From an uncultured Acidobacteriota bacterium (GTDB lineage Bacteria; Acidobacteriota; Thermoanaerobaculia; Gp7-AA8): a DNA stretch of 13,799 bases. How positions within the stretch are numbered: the first letter of the stretch is position 1; every line of letters begins with the position of its first letter. The position numbers and the translations under genes were made by a program. This document shows, in pieces, positions 1 through 8,625 of this stretch. The stretch covers positions 1 through 13,799 of the forward strand of contig CAMPKJ010000125.1 of assembly GCA_946887105.1 (NCBI GenBank), written 5' to 3'. Under the pieces are notes generated by a model that was not told the DNA's origin, did not search any database, and saw only the letters and a program-made list of their open reading frames with translations.

Positions 1-29
1 TCGCCCCCCGCCACCGCCCCGCCCGCTAA

Positions 30-255
30 GGGGTCAGGCCTTTCTTCTCCGGTTGTGTTGGGGTCAGGCCTTCCTTCCTTGATTGTGTGTTGGGGGCAGA
101 CGTTCTGTTTCGGTGCGGGGGTGGCGTCAGGCCTTTCTTCCCGGTTGGGGGTCAGACCTTCCTTTTCGGATTGGGGTCAGGCCTTTCGTTCTCCGCACAG
201 AGCGAAGGCCTGACCCCAACCACCCTAACGAACAGAGGACCGAAGGCCTGACCCC
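30..255. repeat. Cluster of short interspersed repeats, core GGGGTCAGGCC
   Basis: Eight copies or near-copies of an 11-nt core lie here. Forward copies are at 30-40, 60-70, 92-102 (diverged), 123-133 (one mismatch), 148-158 (variant GGGGTCAGACC) and 173-183. Inverted copies are at 207-217 and 245-255. Most forward copies are followed by a pyrimidine-rich TTYCTTC-like tail. The copies at 171-188 and 203-219 face each other and form an imperfect stem with a loop of about 14 nt. Spacing is irregular (about 24-34 nt) and the intervals are themselves pyrimidine-rich and repeat-like, unlike CRISPR spacers. The layout resembles REP/BIME-type elements. Membership of a known REP family is inference, and no RAYT transposase gene is in the window. 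No gene is supported in 1-312. Confidence 0.85.
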
Positions 256-270
256 AACCCGGAGCGCGGT

Positions 271-296
271 GGCGCGACGTGCATATAATGCGCGCC
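271..296 (+). promoter_or_regulatory. Candidate promoter and dyad upstream of lpdA
   Basis: A perfect TATAAT -10 box is at 284-289, about 24 nt before the lpdA start, which would leave a short 5' leader of about 17 nt. No good -35 is seen at the expected position (about 261-266). The -10 sits between the arms GGCGCG (271-276) and CGCGCC (291-296), with a smaller GCAT/ATGC dyad at 281-291, so a repressor or activator site is possible. The last interspersed repeat copy ends at 255, just upstream. Confidence 0.5.
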
Positions 297-312
297 GATT
301 ACCGGAGGTTCC

Positions 313-1707
313 GTGGCAGAACAACAGTACGATCTCATCATCATCGGCAGTGGGCCGGGCGGCTATGTCGCCGGCATCCGCGCCGGACAGCTCGGTCTGA
401 AGGTCGCGGTCATCGAGAAGGATCCGTTTCTCGGCGGCACGTGCCTGCATCGCGGCTGCATTCCCACCAAGTCGCTTCTCGAAAACGCCGAGGTCTGGAC
501 GAAGATCCAGAAAGCAAAGGACTTCGGCATCACTGTCGGCGACGTCACCATCGATTTCTCGCAGGTCCAGAAACGCAAGCAGGGAGTCGTCGACGCGAAT
601 GCCAAAGGCATCGAGTTCCTCTTCAAGAAGAACAAGGTCGATCGCATCACAGGCTTCGGCAAAGTGGTCGATCGCAACACCGTCGATGTCGACGGCAAGC
701 AGTACAAGACGAAGAACATCATGCTGGCCATGGGCTCGGTCCCGAAGGACCTCCCGCACATCAAGAGCGACGGCAAGCGGATCATCAACTCCGATCACAT
801 CCTGATGCTCGACAAGATCCCCGCCTCCATGCTGGTCATCGGCGCGGGCGCGGTCGGCAGCGAGTTCGCCTCGATCTTCTCCCGCTTCGGCACCAAGACC
901 ACCATCGTCGAAGTCATGCCGCAGCTCCTGCCGATCGAAGACGAGGAGATCGCGAAGGAGTTCACGCGCATCTTCAAGAAGAAGGGCATCGACGTCCTGA
1001 CCGACGCGAAGGTGCTGTCGTGCGAGATCACCGACAGCGGCGTGAAGTCGGTCGTCGAGACCGGCAAAGGGAAGCAGCAGACCATCGAGACGGAGCTGGT
1101 CCTCTCCGCCACCGGACGCGGTCCCGTGACCGCCAACTGTGGCCTCGAGAATCTCAAAGGCATCGAGCTGGACAAGCGCGGCTACATCACCGTCGACGGT
1201 TTCATGCGCACCGGTGAGCCGAACGTGTACGCGATCGGCGACATCGTTCCGACGCCTGCCCTCGCGCACTGCGCGTCCGCCGAGGGGATTCTCGCGGCGG
1301 AGCACATCGCGGGACACCAGGTGCGGCCGATCAACTACGATCACGTTCCGAACGCGACGTACACCGATCCCGAAGTCGCATCCGTGGGACTCACGGAGAA
1401 GAAGGCGAAAGAGCGCGGCTACGACGTCAAGATCGGCAAGTTCCCCTTCACCGCCAACGCGAAGGGCAAGATCCTCGGCGACGCAAACGGTCTCGTGAAA
1501 TACGTCGTCGACGCGAAGTACGACGAGCTCCTCGGCGTGCACATCGTCGGTCCGAAAGCGACCGAGCTGATCGCCGAAGCGTGCGCCGCGCTCGAGCTCG
1601 AGGCGACGTCCGAGTCGATCGCGAAGACGATTCATGCGCATCCGACGCTTTCCGAAGCGCTCATGGAAGCGGCCGAGGATGTGGCGGGACACGCCATTCA
1701 TTACTGA
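313..1707 (+). CDS. lpdA: Dihydrolipoyl dehydrogenase (E3)
   Basis: This 464-aa cytoplasmic flavoenzyme reoxidises the dihydrolipoyl group on E2 and passes electrons to NAD+. The N-terminal FAD Rossmann motif is G12-x-G14-x-x-G17. The redox disulfide is C44/C49 in GGTCLHRGCIPTK. A second nucleotide (NAD) motif is G177-x-G179-x-x-G182, and the catalytic His-Glu pair is H443/E448 in HAHPTLSE near the C-terminus. The length is normal for the family. The start is GTG at 313, chosen because GGAGG lies at 304-308 with a 4-nt gap and the protein then begins directly before the beta strand of the FAD fold. Its TGA stop overlaps the next ATG by one base, so it is translationally coupled to the E1 genes. 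The E3 identification is firm; which 2-oxoacid complex it serves is inferred from its neighbours. Confidence 0.97.
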   Translation: MAEQQYDLIIIGSGPGGYVAGIRAGQLGLKVAVIEKDPFLGGTCLHRGCIPTKSLLENAEVWTKIQKAKDFGITVGDVTIDFSQVQKRKQGVVDANAKGIEFLFKKNKVDRITGFGKVVDRNTVDVDGKQYKTKNIMLAMGSVPKDLPHIKSDGKRIINSDHILMLDKIPASMLVIGAGAVGSEFASIFSRFGTKTTIVEVMPQLLPIEDEEIAKEFTRIFKKKGIDVLTDAKVLSCEITDSGVKSVVETGKGKQQTIETELVLSATGRGPVTANCGLENLKGIELDKRGYITVDGFMRTGEPNVYAIGDIVPTPALAHCASAEGILAAEHIAGHQVRPINYDHVPNATYTDPEVASVGLTEKKAKERGYDVKIGKFPFTANAKGKILGDANGLVKYVVDAKYDELLGVHIVGPKATELIAEACAALELEATSESIAKTIHAHPTLSEALMEAAEDVAGHAIHY

Positions 1708-2726
1708 TGACTGACGTACTCACGACCACAAACACGCACGGCCTCACCAACGAGCAACTGCTCGACATCGACTACTACCTGCGGCTCACGCGCACGCTCG
1801 AAGAGCGCCTGGTCGCGCTCTTTCGCCAGGCGAAGGTGATCGGCGGCCTCTATCGCTCGCTCGGGCAGGAAGGCGAATCCGTCGCGGCTGCGTATGCGCT
1901 CGATTACCAACAGGGCGACGTCGTGCAGCCGCTCATCCGCAACATCGGGTCGATCCTCGTCGCGGGCGCGAAGCCGGCGGACATCATCAAGCAATACATG
2001 GCCAAAGGCGACAGCCCGACGCGCGGCCGCGAGCTGAACATCCACTTCGGTCATCCCGCGCGCGACGGCTTCATCGGCCAGATCTCGATGCTCGGCGACA
2101 TGATTCCGGTCATGGCCGGCATCGCGCTCGCCGGACGCATGCAGAAGAAGAACCTCGTCACGCTGGCGTTCATCGGCGATGGCGGGTCGTCCACCGGCGC
2201 GTTCTGGGAAGGCTTCAACTTCGCGGCCGTGCAGAAGCTCCCGATGGTGATCATCGTCGAGGACAACGGCTACGCCTACTCCACGCCGACATCGCGCCAG
2301 ACCGCGGCGCGCACGCTCGCCGACAAGGCGGTCGGCGTCGGATGCCACGGCGTGACTGTCGACGGCAACGACGTCCTGGCCGTGTACGGCGAGACGAAGC
2401 TGGCGGTCGAACGCGCGCGCCGCGGCGAAGGCGTGACGCTGCTCGAGGTGAAGACGTTCCGCCTGAAGGGTCATGCGGAACACGACAACCAGGCCTACGT
2501 ACCGCCGGAGCTCATCGAAGAGTGGAAGGCGAAAGACGCGCTGGTGCGGTACGAACGCGTGCTGCGCGAGCTCGGCGTTGCCACCGAGGACGATTTCGCG
2601 CGCATCCAGCAACGCGTGAAGCAGGAGATCGACGCCGCAACCGACGAAGCGGATCGTTCGCCGATGCCGGATCCGGCCGACGCCGCGCGCGGACTCTACA
2701 TCGAGGATGGATACTGGAATGGCTGA
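1707..2726 (+). CDS. pdhA: 2-oxoacid dehydrogenase E1 component, alpha subunit (pyruvate or branched-chain type)
   Basis: This 339-aa protein is the ThDP-binding alpha subunit of a heterotetrameric E1 that decarboxylates a 2-oxoacid and acylates the E2 lipoyl group. The ThDP/Mg motif is G157-D158-G159 through E186? D-N187 (GDG...EDN, with 27 residues between GDG and N187). The GRELNIHFGH segment at about 107-116 is the region that normally contacts ThDP and substrate. The start is ATG at 1707, overlapping the lpdA TGA as TGATG; longer in-frame extension would run back into lpdA. The end overlaps E1 beta by 8 nt. The substrate (pyruvate, branched-chain oxoacid or acetoin) cannot be fixed from sequence alone, so the pdhA symbol is provisional. 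Family assignment is firm. Confidence 0.93.
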   Translation: MTDVLTTTNTHGLTNEQLLDIDYYLRLTRTLEERLVALFRQAKVIGGLYRSLGQEGESVAAAYALDYQQGDVVQPLIRNIGSILVAGAKPADIIKQYMAKGDSPTRGRELNIHFGHPARDGFIGQISMLGDMIPVMAGIALAGRMQKKNLVTLAFIGDGGSSTGAFWEGFNFAAVQKLPMVIIVEDNGYAYSTPTSRQTAARTLADKAVGVGCHGVTVDGNDVLAVYGETKLAVERARRGEGVTLLEVKTFRLKGHAEHDNQAYVPPELIEEWKAKDALVRYERVLRELGVATEDDFARIQQRVKQEIDAATDEADRSPMPDPADAARGLYIEDGYWNG

Positions 2727-3693
2727 GACGACGTACATCGAGGCCATCACCCAGGCCATGCAGGAGGAGATGCAGCGCGACGAGCGCGTGTTCCTCATCG
2801 GTGAAGACGTCGGCGTGTACGGCGGCGCGTTCAAGACCAGCTACGGCCTCATCGATCGATTCGGACCGGAGCGCGTGATCGACACTCCGATCTCGGAGAT
2901 CGCCATCATCGGCGCGGCCTCGGGTGCGGCGCTGATGGGCATGCGCCCGATCGCGGAGATGCAGTTCATCGACTTCATCACCTGCGGCTATGACATGCTG
3001 GTCAACTTCTCCGCGATGAGCAGCTATCTCTTCGGGCGCGCGTGCCCGATGGTCGTGCGCGGACCGGCGGGCGGCGGCACGCATGGCGGTCCGTACCACT
3101 CGCTCAATCCCGAGGCCATGTTCATGAACCGGCCGGGACTCAAGATCGTGGCGCCGGGCACGGCATACGACGCGAAGGGATTGCTCAAGGCAGCCGTGCG
3201 CGATGACAACCCGGTGCTCTACATCGAGCACAAGTACCTCTATCGCCGCATTAAGGAAGAGCTGCCGCAGGACGATTACATCGTGCCGATCGGCAAGGCG
3301 AAGATCCGTCGCAACGGAAAGGACCTGACCATCCTCACCTGGGGCGCGATGATCTACGTCGCGGATGAGGCGGCCGAGGAGCTGGCGAAGGACGGCGTCT
3401 CGACGGAGGTGATCGACCTGCGGTCCATCCTGCCGTTCGATGAGGAGTGCATCCTCGAATCGGTGGCGAAAACGAATCGCGTGATCATCCTGCACGAGGC
3501 GCCGCTCACCGGCGGTGCGGGCGCCGAATTCGCCGCCCGCATCGCCGAGAAAGCGTTCGATTACCTCGACGCGCCGATCAAACGCGTGGCTTCGCTGGAT
3601 GTGCCGACGCCGTATTCGCCCCCGCTCGAGGCGTTTTATCTGCCGAACAAAGAGAAGGTGTTGATCGCCGCGCGGGAGTTACTGGCGTACTAA
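2719..3693 (+). CDS. pdhB: 2-oxoacid dehydrogenase E1 component, beta subunit
   Basis: This 324-aa transketolase-like beta subunit completes the E1 alpha2beta2 enzyme. Visible family features are IGEDVGVYGGAF at about 27-38, DTPISE with E60 (equivalent to the conserved glutamate that activates ThDP), a glycine-rich GGGTHGGPYHS segment before the central helices, and a C-terminal domain with the ILHEAPLTGGAGAEF segment. The length matches the family. The start is ATG at 2719, four codons into a longer frame, since MAETTYIEA is the usual N-terminus. It overlaps the end of E1 alpha by 8 nt, which implies coupled translation. Its TAA stop overlaps the TAG of the convergent VOC gene by four bases, so no terminator fits between them. 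It is the last gene of the tight lpdA-E1 operon; E2 lies beyond the VOC gene. Confidence 0.94.
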   Translation: MAETTYIEAITQAMQEEMQRDERVFLIGEDVGVYGGAFKTSYGLIDRFGPERVIDTPISEIAIIGAASGAALMGMRPIAEMQFIDFITCGYDMLVNFSAMSSYLFGRACPMVVRGPAGGGTHGGPYHSLNPEAMFMNRPGLKIVAPGTAYDAKGLLKAAVRDDNPVLYIEHKYLYRRIKEELPQDDYIVPIGKAKIRRNGKDLTILTWGAMIYVADEAAEELAKDGVSTEVIDLRSILPFDEECILESVAKTNRVIILHEAPLTGGAGAEFAARIAEKAFDYLDAPIKRVASLDVPTPYSPPLEAFYLPNKEKVLIAARELLAY

Positions 3694-4127
3694 AGTCCGG
3701 GCCGCTTCATCACTTCTTCGTCGCTCACTTCCTCCACGCGCGAGGCGATTGCCCACGCGTGGCCGAAAGGATCGGCCACGATTCCGTAGCGGTCGCCCCA
3801 CGGCATGTTGTCGAGCGGCATGACCACGGTCGCGCCGGCGCGCGTGGCGCGGGCGTACAGCGCGTCCGCGTCCTGCGTGTAGAGGTGCAGGATCACCGGC
3901 GATCCCTGCAGCGCCTGCGGCGACGGCTGCCCTTCCGCTTCGTCGTTCATCATCACGATCGAGTCGCCGATCCGAATCGACGCGTACAGCAACTTGCCGT
4001 CCGGACCTGCCAGACGGAATAACTCTTCGGCGCCCAGGGCGTCGCGATAGAAGTCGAGCGCCCGGGCGGCATCGCGAATGATCAGGTGCGGCGTGACAGA
4101 GTGGTATCCCTCAGGAATCGGATTCAT
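3690..4127 (-). CDS. VOC superfamily (glyoxalase/PhnB-like) protein
   Basis: This 145-aa protein begins MNPIPEGYHSVTPHLI and contains two beta-alpha-beta-beta-beta halves typical of the vicinal oxygen chelate fold. The first half includes ARALDFYRDALGAEE at about 18-32 and the second includes PWGDRYGIVADPFGHAWAIA, the conserved region at the second metal site. The start at 4127 is chosen because GGAGGAG (reading minus strand, 4133-4139) lies just upstream; the longer frame runs through the palindrome at 4174-4228 and is unlikely. The gene is opposite in strand to the dehydrogenase genes and separates E1 beta from E2. VOC proteins include glyoxalases, dioxygenases and antibiotic-binding proteins. 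No substrate can be named, and a role in removing reactive aldehydes near central metabolism would be speculation. Confidence 0.88.
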   Translation of the reverse strand: MNPIPEGYHSVTPHLIIRDAARALDFYRDALGAEELFRLAGPDGKLLYASIRIGDSIVMMNDEAEGQPSPQALQGSPVILHLYTQDADALYARATRAGATVVMPLDNMPWGDRYGIVADPFGHAWAIASRVEEVSDEEVMKRPGL

Positions 4128-4173
4128 CGTTTCTCCTCCGCACTCCTGTTCACGGAATCCGCGGAAACCTTTA

Positions 4174-4228
4174 ATGGGGTCAGGCCTTCGTTCTTTCGCC
4201 AGGCGAAAGAACGAAGGCCTGACCCCAT
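4174..4228. repeat. Perfect 55-nt palindrome of the GGGGTCAGGCC repeat family
   Basis: The arms 4174-4200 and 4202-4228 are perfect reverse complements (27 nt each) around a single A at 4201. Each arm contains the GGGGTCAGGCC core plus the tail CTTCGTTCTTTCGCC. It lies between the divergent VOC and E2 genes. As RNA it would fold only with a few unpaired bases at the tip. No T-run follows on either strand, so a role as an intrinsic terminator is not supported. It is the most complete unit of the family seen at 30-255. Confidence 0.95.
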
Positions 4229-4234
4229 GCCACC

Positions 4235-4269
4235 TTGCCGCGCGCTGCTTTTGCATGTAAAAAGCGCGC
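4235..4269 (+). promoter_or_regulatory. Weak candidate promoter and dyad upstream of E2
   Basis: TTGCCG (4235-4240) and TAAAAA (4258-4263) are spaced by 17 nt and would be a weak sigma70-like promoter 26 nt before the E2 start. The same stretch holds a dyad with arms GCGCGCT (4240-4246) and AGCGCGC (4263-4269). E2 needs its own promoter because the VOC gene separates it from the E1 operon, which is the main reason to suspect one here. Confidence 0.3.
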
Positions 4270-4288
4270 GAGGTTTTCAGGAGAACGA

Positions 4289-5647
<1,359 letters not shown>

Positions 5648-7480
5648 GTGACGCGGTTCGCACTTCTCCTTCTCCTCGCTCTCCCGGTTGCGGCGCAGGA
5701 CGTGTTCGTGCCTCCGGTGCCGAAAGGCATCGCGCGCGACGACGTCAAGGTGCGCACGCCGAAGCGCGAAATCCCGTTTCCGGCGGAGAACGGGACGTGG
5801 ATCCGCGTACGGTCCGACCGCTTCGACATCATCAGCAGCGCGACCGAAGCGCGCACGCGCGAGCTCGTCGCGGACGTCGAGACGCTCGCGGCCGCGCTGA
5901 TGCGCACCAGCGAGCGGTTCGCTCCGTCGCGAACGCGCGCGACGGTATTCATCTTCGACAGGCGGCGCGAGAGTCAGCCGTACTTCGACCTGCTGTTCAA
6001 TCAGGAAAACGCGAAGCCGACCGGCGCCTATGTCCGTTACGAGGGCACGCGCTTCGAAGGCGGCGGCGCGATGATCATCGACGGCTCGCGCAAGGCGAAT
6101 CCGCTGCAGCGCGATGATCCGGGCATCCGCACGGCCATGCATGAGCTGATGCACGACCTGCTGCGCCAGAGCGACACCGCGCCGCCGTTATGGATCGAGG
6201 AAGGGCTGGCGGAGTACTTCGCGCACGCGCGTGTCGACGGCGAGCGCGTGACCGCGGGCGATCCGATCCGCCAGCACATGCTGCTGCTCAACCAGCGCAT
6301 CCCGATGACGCTCGAGGAGCTCTTCGCGGTGAAGACGGAGTCGAGGGACGCGGCGTCGACGGCGTTTTACGCGCAGAGCTGGGCGGCGGTGCACTGGCTG
6401 ATCGGCACGGACCGGCAGGCATTCTTCGCGTTCTTCCGCGACGTCGAAGGCGGGACGCCGGTCCCGGCGGCGCTGCAGACGCATTTCAGCAAGACGGTCC
6501 CGGAGCTCGCGGCGGCAATCCGCTGGCGCAGTCCGCTCACGAAGCGTGTCGACCTGCAAGGCGTGCGCGTCGCCAGTCCTGCGCCCGCACAGCCCCTCGA
6601 TCGTCCGGCGCTGCTCTTCGAGCTCGGACGGTTTCTCTCGCACATTGCGGGCGCCGAGAACGACACGCAGCGCCACTATCGCGAGGCGTTGCGCCTCGAC
6701 CCGAAGCATGCGCGCACGCTGGCCGCGGTCGGCGAGCTGGAGGCGGCCGTCGCCGCGGCGCCCGACGATCCGGTGGTGCATCTCGTTTATGCGGAGACAC
6801 TTCTGACGACCGCCATCGGCCCGTTCGCCGGAGTCTTCGAGCCCGCTCCCGGCGATCGGGAGAAGTTTCGCAAGGCGCGTGCGCTGGCGGAGCGGGCGTT
6901 GACGCTCGGCGGTCAGGAAGGCCTCGCCCGCGGGATTCTCGGCACGACGTACCTCGTCGAGAAGAACGAAGGCCTGACCCCAGGGGTTGCGGAGCTGGAG
7001 CGGGCGCGGGTGCTGGTTCCGCAACGGGTGGACTTTGCGCTGAATCTCTACGCGATGTATCTGCGGATGGGCGACCGGGCGAAGGCGGATGCGCTGTTCG
7101 CGGCGGCATTCGAGAATGCGCGTGACAAGCAGACCATCTTCGCCGCTCGAAACGCGCTGGTGGTCTCGGAGACGGCACGCGCCAATACGCTGGCGACCAG
7201 CGGCAAGTTGGACGAAGCCGCGGCGATCGTGCGCACGCTCGCCGCGACCATGACGGATCCTGGCGGACGCCGCGAGATGGAAGAGCACGCGGCGAAGCTC
7301 GAAGCGACGTCGCAGGTCAATCGCCACATCCTCCAGTACAACGACGCCATCGCCCTCGCAAACCGCGGCAGGAACCGCGACGCCGTGAAGCTGCTCGACG
7401 AACTGCTGCAGGTGGCCACGGATTCGAGCGTGATTCACGACGCCACGAAGCTGCGCGAGGATCTGAAGAAACGGCTATAA
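5648..7480 (+). CDS. Secreted gluzincin-type metallopeptidase-like protein with C-terminal helical (TPR-like) repeats
   Basis: This 610-aa protein starts with a Sec-type signal peptide (MTRFALLLLLALPVAAQ, likely cleavage near residue 17), so it should act outside the cytoplasm. Residues 165-169 read HELMH, a HExxH zinc motif. WIEEGLAEYF at 182-191 supplies the downstream glutamate (E185) expected of gluzincins such as DUF1570/M1-like peptidases. From about 310 to the end, alternating helical segments rich in Ala/Leu resemble TPR units. The start is a GTG directly after the E2 TAG with no spacer and no strong ribosome site, so translation may depend on E2. The substrate is unknown. A 21-nt interspersed repeat sits in frame at 6962-6982. 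A link to lipoate metabolism is not apparent beyond position. Confidence 0.85.
   Translation: MTRFALLLLLALPVAAQDVFVPPVPKGIARDDVKVRTPKREIPFPAENGTWIRVRSDRFDIISSATEARTRELVADVETLAAALMRTSERFAPSRTRATVFIFDRRRESQPYFDLLFNQENAKPTGAYVRYEGTRFEGGGAMIIDGSRKANPLQRDDPGIRTAMHELMHDLLRQSDTAPPLWIEEGLAEYFAHARVDGERVTAGDPIRQHMLLLNQRIPMTLEELFAVKTESRDAASTAFYAQSWAAVHWLIGTDRQAFFAFFRDVEGGTPVPAALQTHFSKTVPELAAAIRWRSPLTKRVDLQGVRVASPAPAQPLDRPALLFELGRFLSHIAGAENDTQRHYREALRLDPKHARTLAAVGELEAAVAAAPDDPVVHLVYAETLLTTAIGPFAGVFEPAPGDREKFRKARALAERALTLGGQEGLARGILGTTYLVEKNEGLTPGVAELERARVLVPQRVDFALNLYAMYLRMGDRAKADALFAAAFENARDKQTIFAARNALVVSETARANTLATSGKLDEAAAIVRTLAATMTDPGGRREMEEHAAKLEATSQVNRHILQYNDAIALANRGRNRDAVKLLDELLQVATDSSVIHDATKLREDLKKRL
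6962..6982 (-). repeat. Interspersed repeat copy inside the peptidase gene
   Basis: This 21-nt stretch is identical to 4207-4227, the right arm of the palindrome. It includes the core in inverted orientation (GGCCTGACCCC, 6971-6981). In the peptidase frame it encodes KNEGLTP (residues 439-445), in what looks like a loop between two repeat helices. A 21-nt exact match is far beyond chance in a window of this size. Confidence 0.85.
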
Positions 7481-7488
7481 GACTGGCC

Positions 7489-8625
7489 ATGACGCGCATC
7501 TGCCAGCTCCACCGCCTCCATCTCGTCACCTACGAGAACGGGATGGCGCTGCAACAGAAGCTGGTCGAGTTGCGGCAGCGCGAGGAGATCCCCGATCAGC
7601 TGCTGTTGCTCGAGCATCCGCCGGTGATCACGCTCGGCCGCGGCGGAAAGCTCGACAATCTCCTGGCCACTCCCGACTCGCTGCAGACGCACGGCGTCCG
7701 CTTCTTCGAGACCACGCGCGGCGGCGACATCACCTACCACGGTCCCGGCCAGATCGTCGGCTATCCGATCCTGCACCTCGGCGAAGGAAACCGCGACGTC
7801 CGCAAGTACGTCACGAGCCTCGAGGAAGTGCTGATCCGCACCGTGGCGGAGTACGGCATCACCGCCACGCGCATCGAAGGACGGCGCGGGATCTGGGTCG
7901 GCAACGACAAGATCGCCGCGATCGGCGTGCGCATCGCGCGATGGGTCACGTCGCACGGCTGGGCTCTCAACGTGAACACGAATCTCGAGCACTTCCGGCT
8001 GATCACGCCCTGCGGTCTGCACGGCACCGGCGTGACCTCGATCGAACAGCAGCTCGGACGCGCGGTTCCGGTCGACGAAGTGCGCGAAGTGCTGGCCGCG
8101 AGGTTCGCGGAGATCTTCGATCGCACGCTCGTCCCGCGTCCGGAGACCATCCGCCTGATCAAAGTGGTCGTGCACGACGGCGATCGCGTGTTGCTGCTCC
8201 ATCGCCGTCCGGAACGCGGCGATTTCTGGCAGCCCGTCAGCGGGACGATCGACGATGACGAGTCGCCGCTCGCCACCGCGCGCCGCGAGGTGATCGAAGA
8301 GACCGGACAGACCGCCGAGCCGCTGCCGCTCGATCTCACGCAGTCGTTCCTGATCGAGTCGCAGTTCCTGGCATCGCGCTATCCGGCGCCGATCATCGCC
8401 AGCGAAGTGGTGTTTCACGCCGGGCTCGACTCGAGCAGGCCGATTCGCATCGACCCGCTCGAGCACGATGACTGGGGCTGGTTCCCGCTCGCCGAGGCGT
8501 TCGGGAAGATCCGGTGGTCGGACGATCGCGATGCGCTGGAGCGCCTCGCGATCGCCACTGCTACAGATCCTGTTTCACCCGGAACTCGATCTCTTCCACG
8601 GTCACCTTCGTTGCAGCCGGATTGA
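7489..8625 (+). CDS. lipB: Octanoyl-[ACP]:protein N-octanoyltransferase fused to a NudB-like Nudix hydrolase domain
   Basis: This 378-aa protein has two domains. Residues 1 to about 216 are LipB, which moves octanoate from acyl carrier protein to lipoyl-domain lysines. R77-G-G-D-I-T-Y-H-G-P-G-Q is the substrate loop, and K141 (NDKIAAIG) and C175 (TPCGLHG) are the catalytic pair with the same 34-residue spacing as in E. coli LipB (K135/C169). Residues from about 221 form a Nudix domain with a complete box: G252-x5-E258-x7-R266-E267-V-I-E270-E271-T-G273. The segment FWQPVSG resembles NudB (dihydroneopterin triphosphate diphosphatase) more than other Nudix groups. There is no stop or frameshift between the domains. 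The last 22 residues or so are read antisense to the polyphenol oxidase gene and are probably disordered. The start at 7489 is 8 nt after the peptidase stop. The LipB call is firm; the Nudix substrate is unknown. Confidence 0.94.
   Translation: MTRICQLHRLHLVTYENGMALQQKLVELRQREEIPDQLLLLEHPPVITLGRGGKLDNLLATPDSLQTHGVRFFETTRGGDITYHGPGQIVGYPILHLGEGNRDVRKYVTSLEEVLIRTVAEYGITATRIEGRRGIWVGNDKIAAIGVRIARWVTSHGWALNVNTNLEHFRLITPCGLHGTGVTSIEQQLGRAVPVDEVREVLAARFAEIFDRTLVPRPETIRLIKVVVHDGDRVLLLHRRPERGDFWQPVSGTIDDDESPLATARREVIEETGQTAEPLPLDLTQSFLIESQFLASRYPAPIIASEVVFHAGLDSSRPIRIDPLEHDDWGWFPLAEAFGKIRWSDDRDALERLAIATATDPVSPGTRSLPRSPSLQPD

Noticed and set aside
30..255. CRISPR array
   Set aside because: Copies are short, diverged, in both orientations and unevenly spaced, with no unique spacers of constant length.
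127..1701. Long minus-strand frame opposite lpdA
   Set aside because: It is Arg/Asp/Leu-rich shadow coding, antisense to a well-recognised gene, and has no family features. The same applies to minus frames at 1701-2834, 2512-3495, 4277-6154, 6188-7438 and 7435-8466.
4174..4228. Intrinsic terminator
   Set aside because: The palindrome is not followed by a T-run on either strand and lies upstream of both flanking genes.
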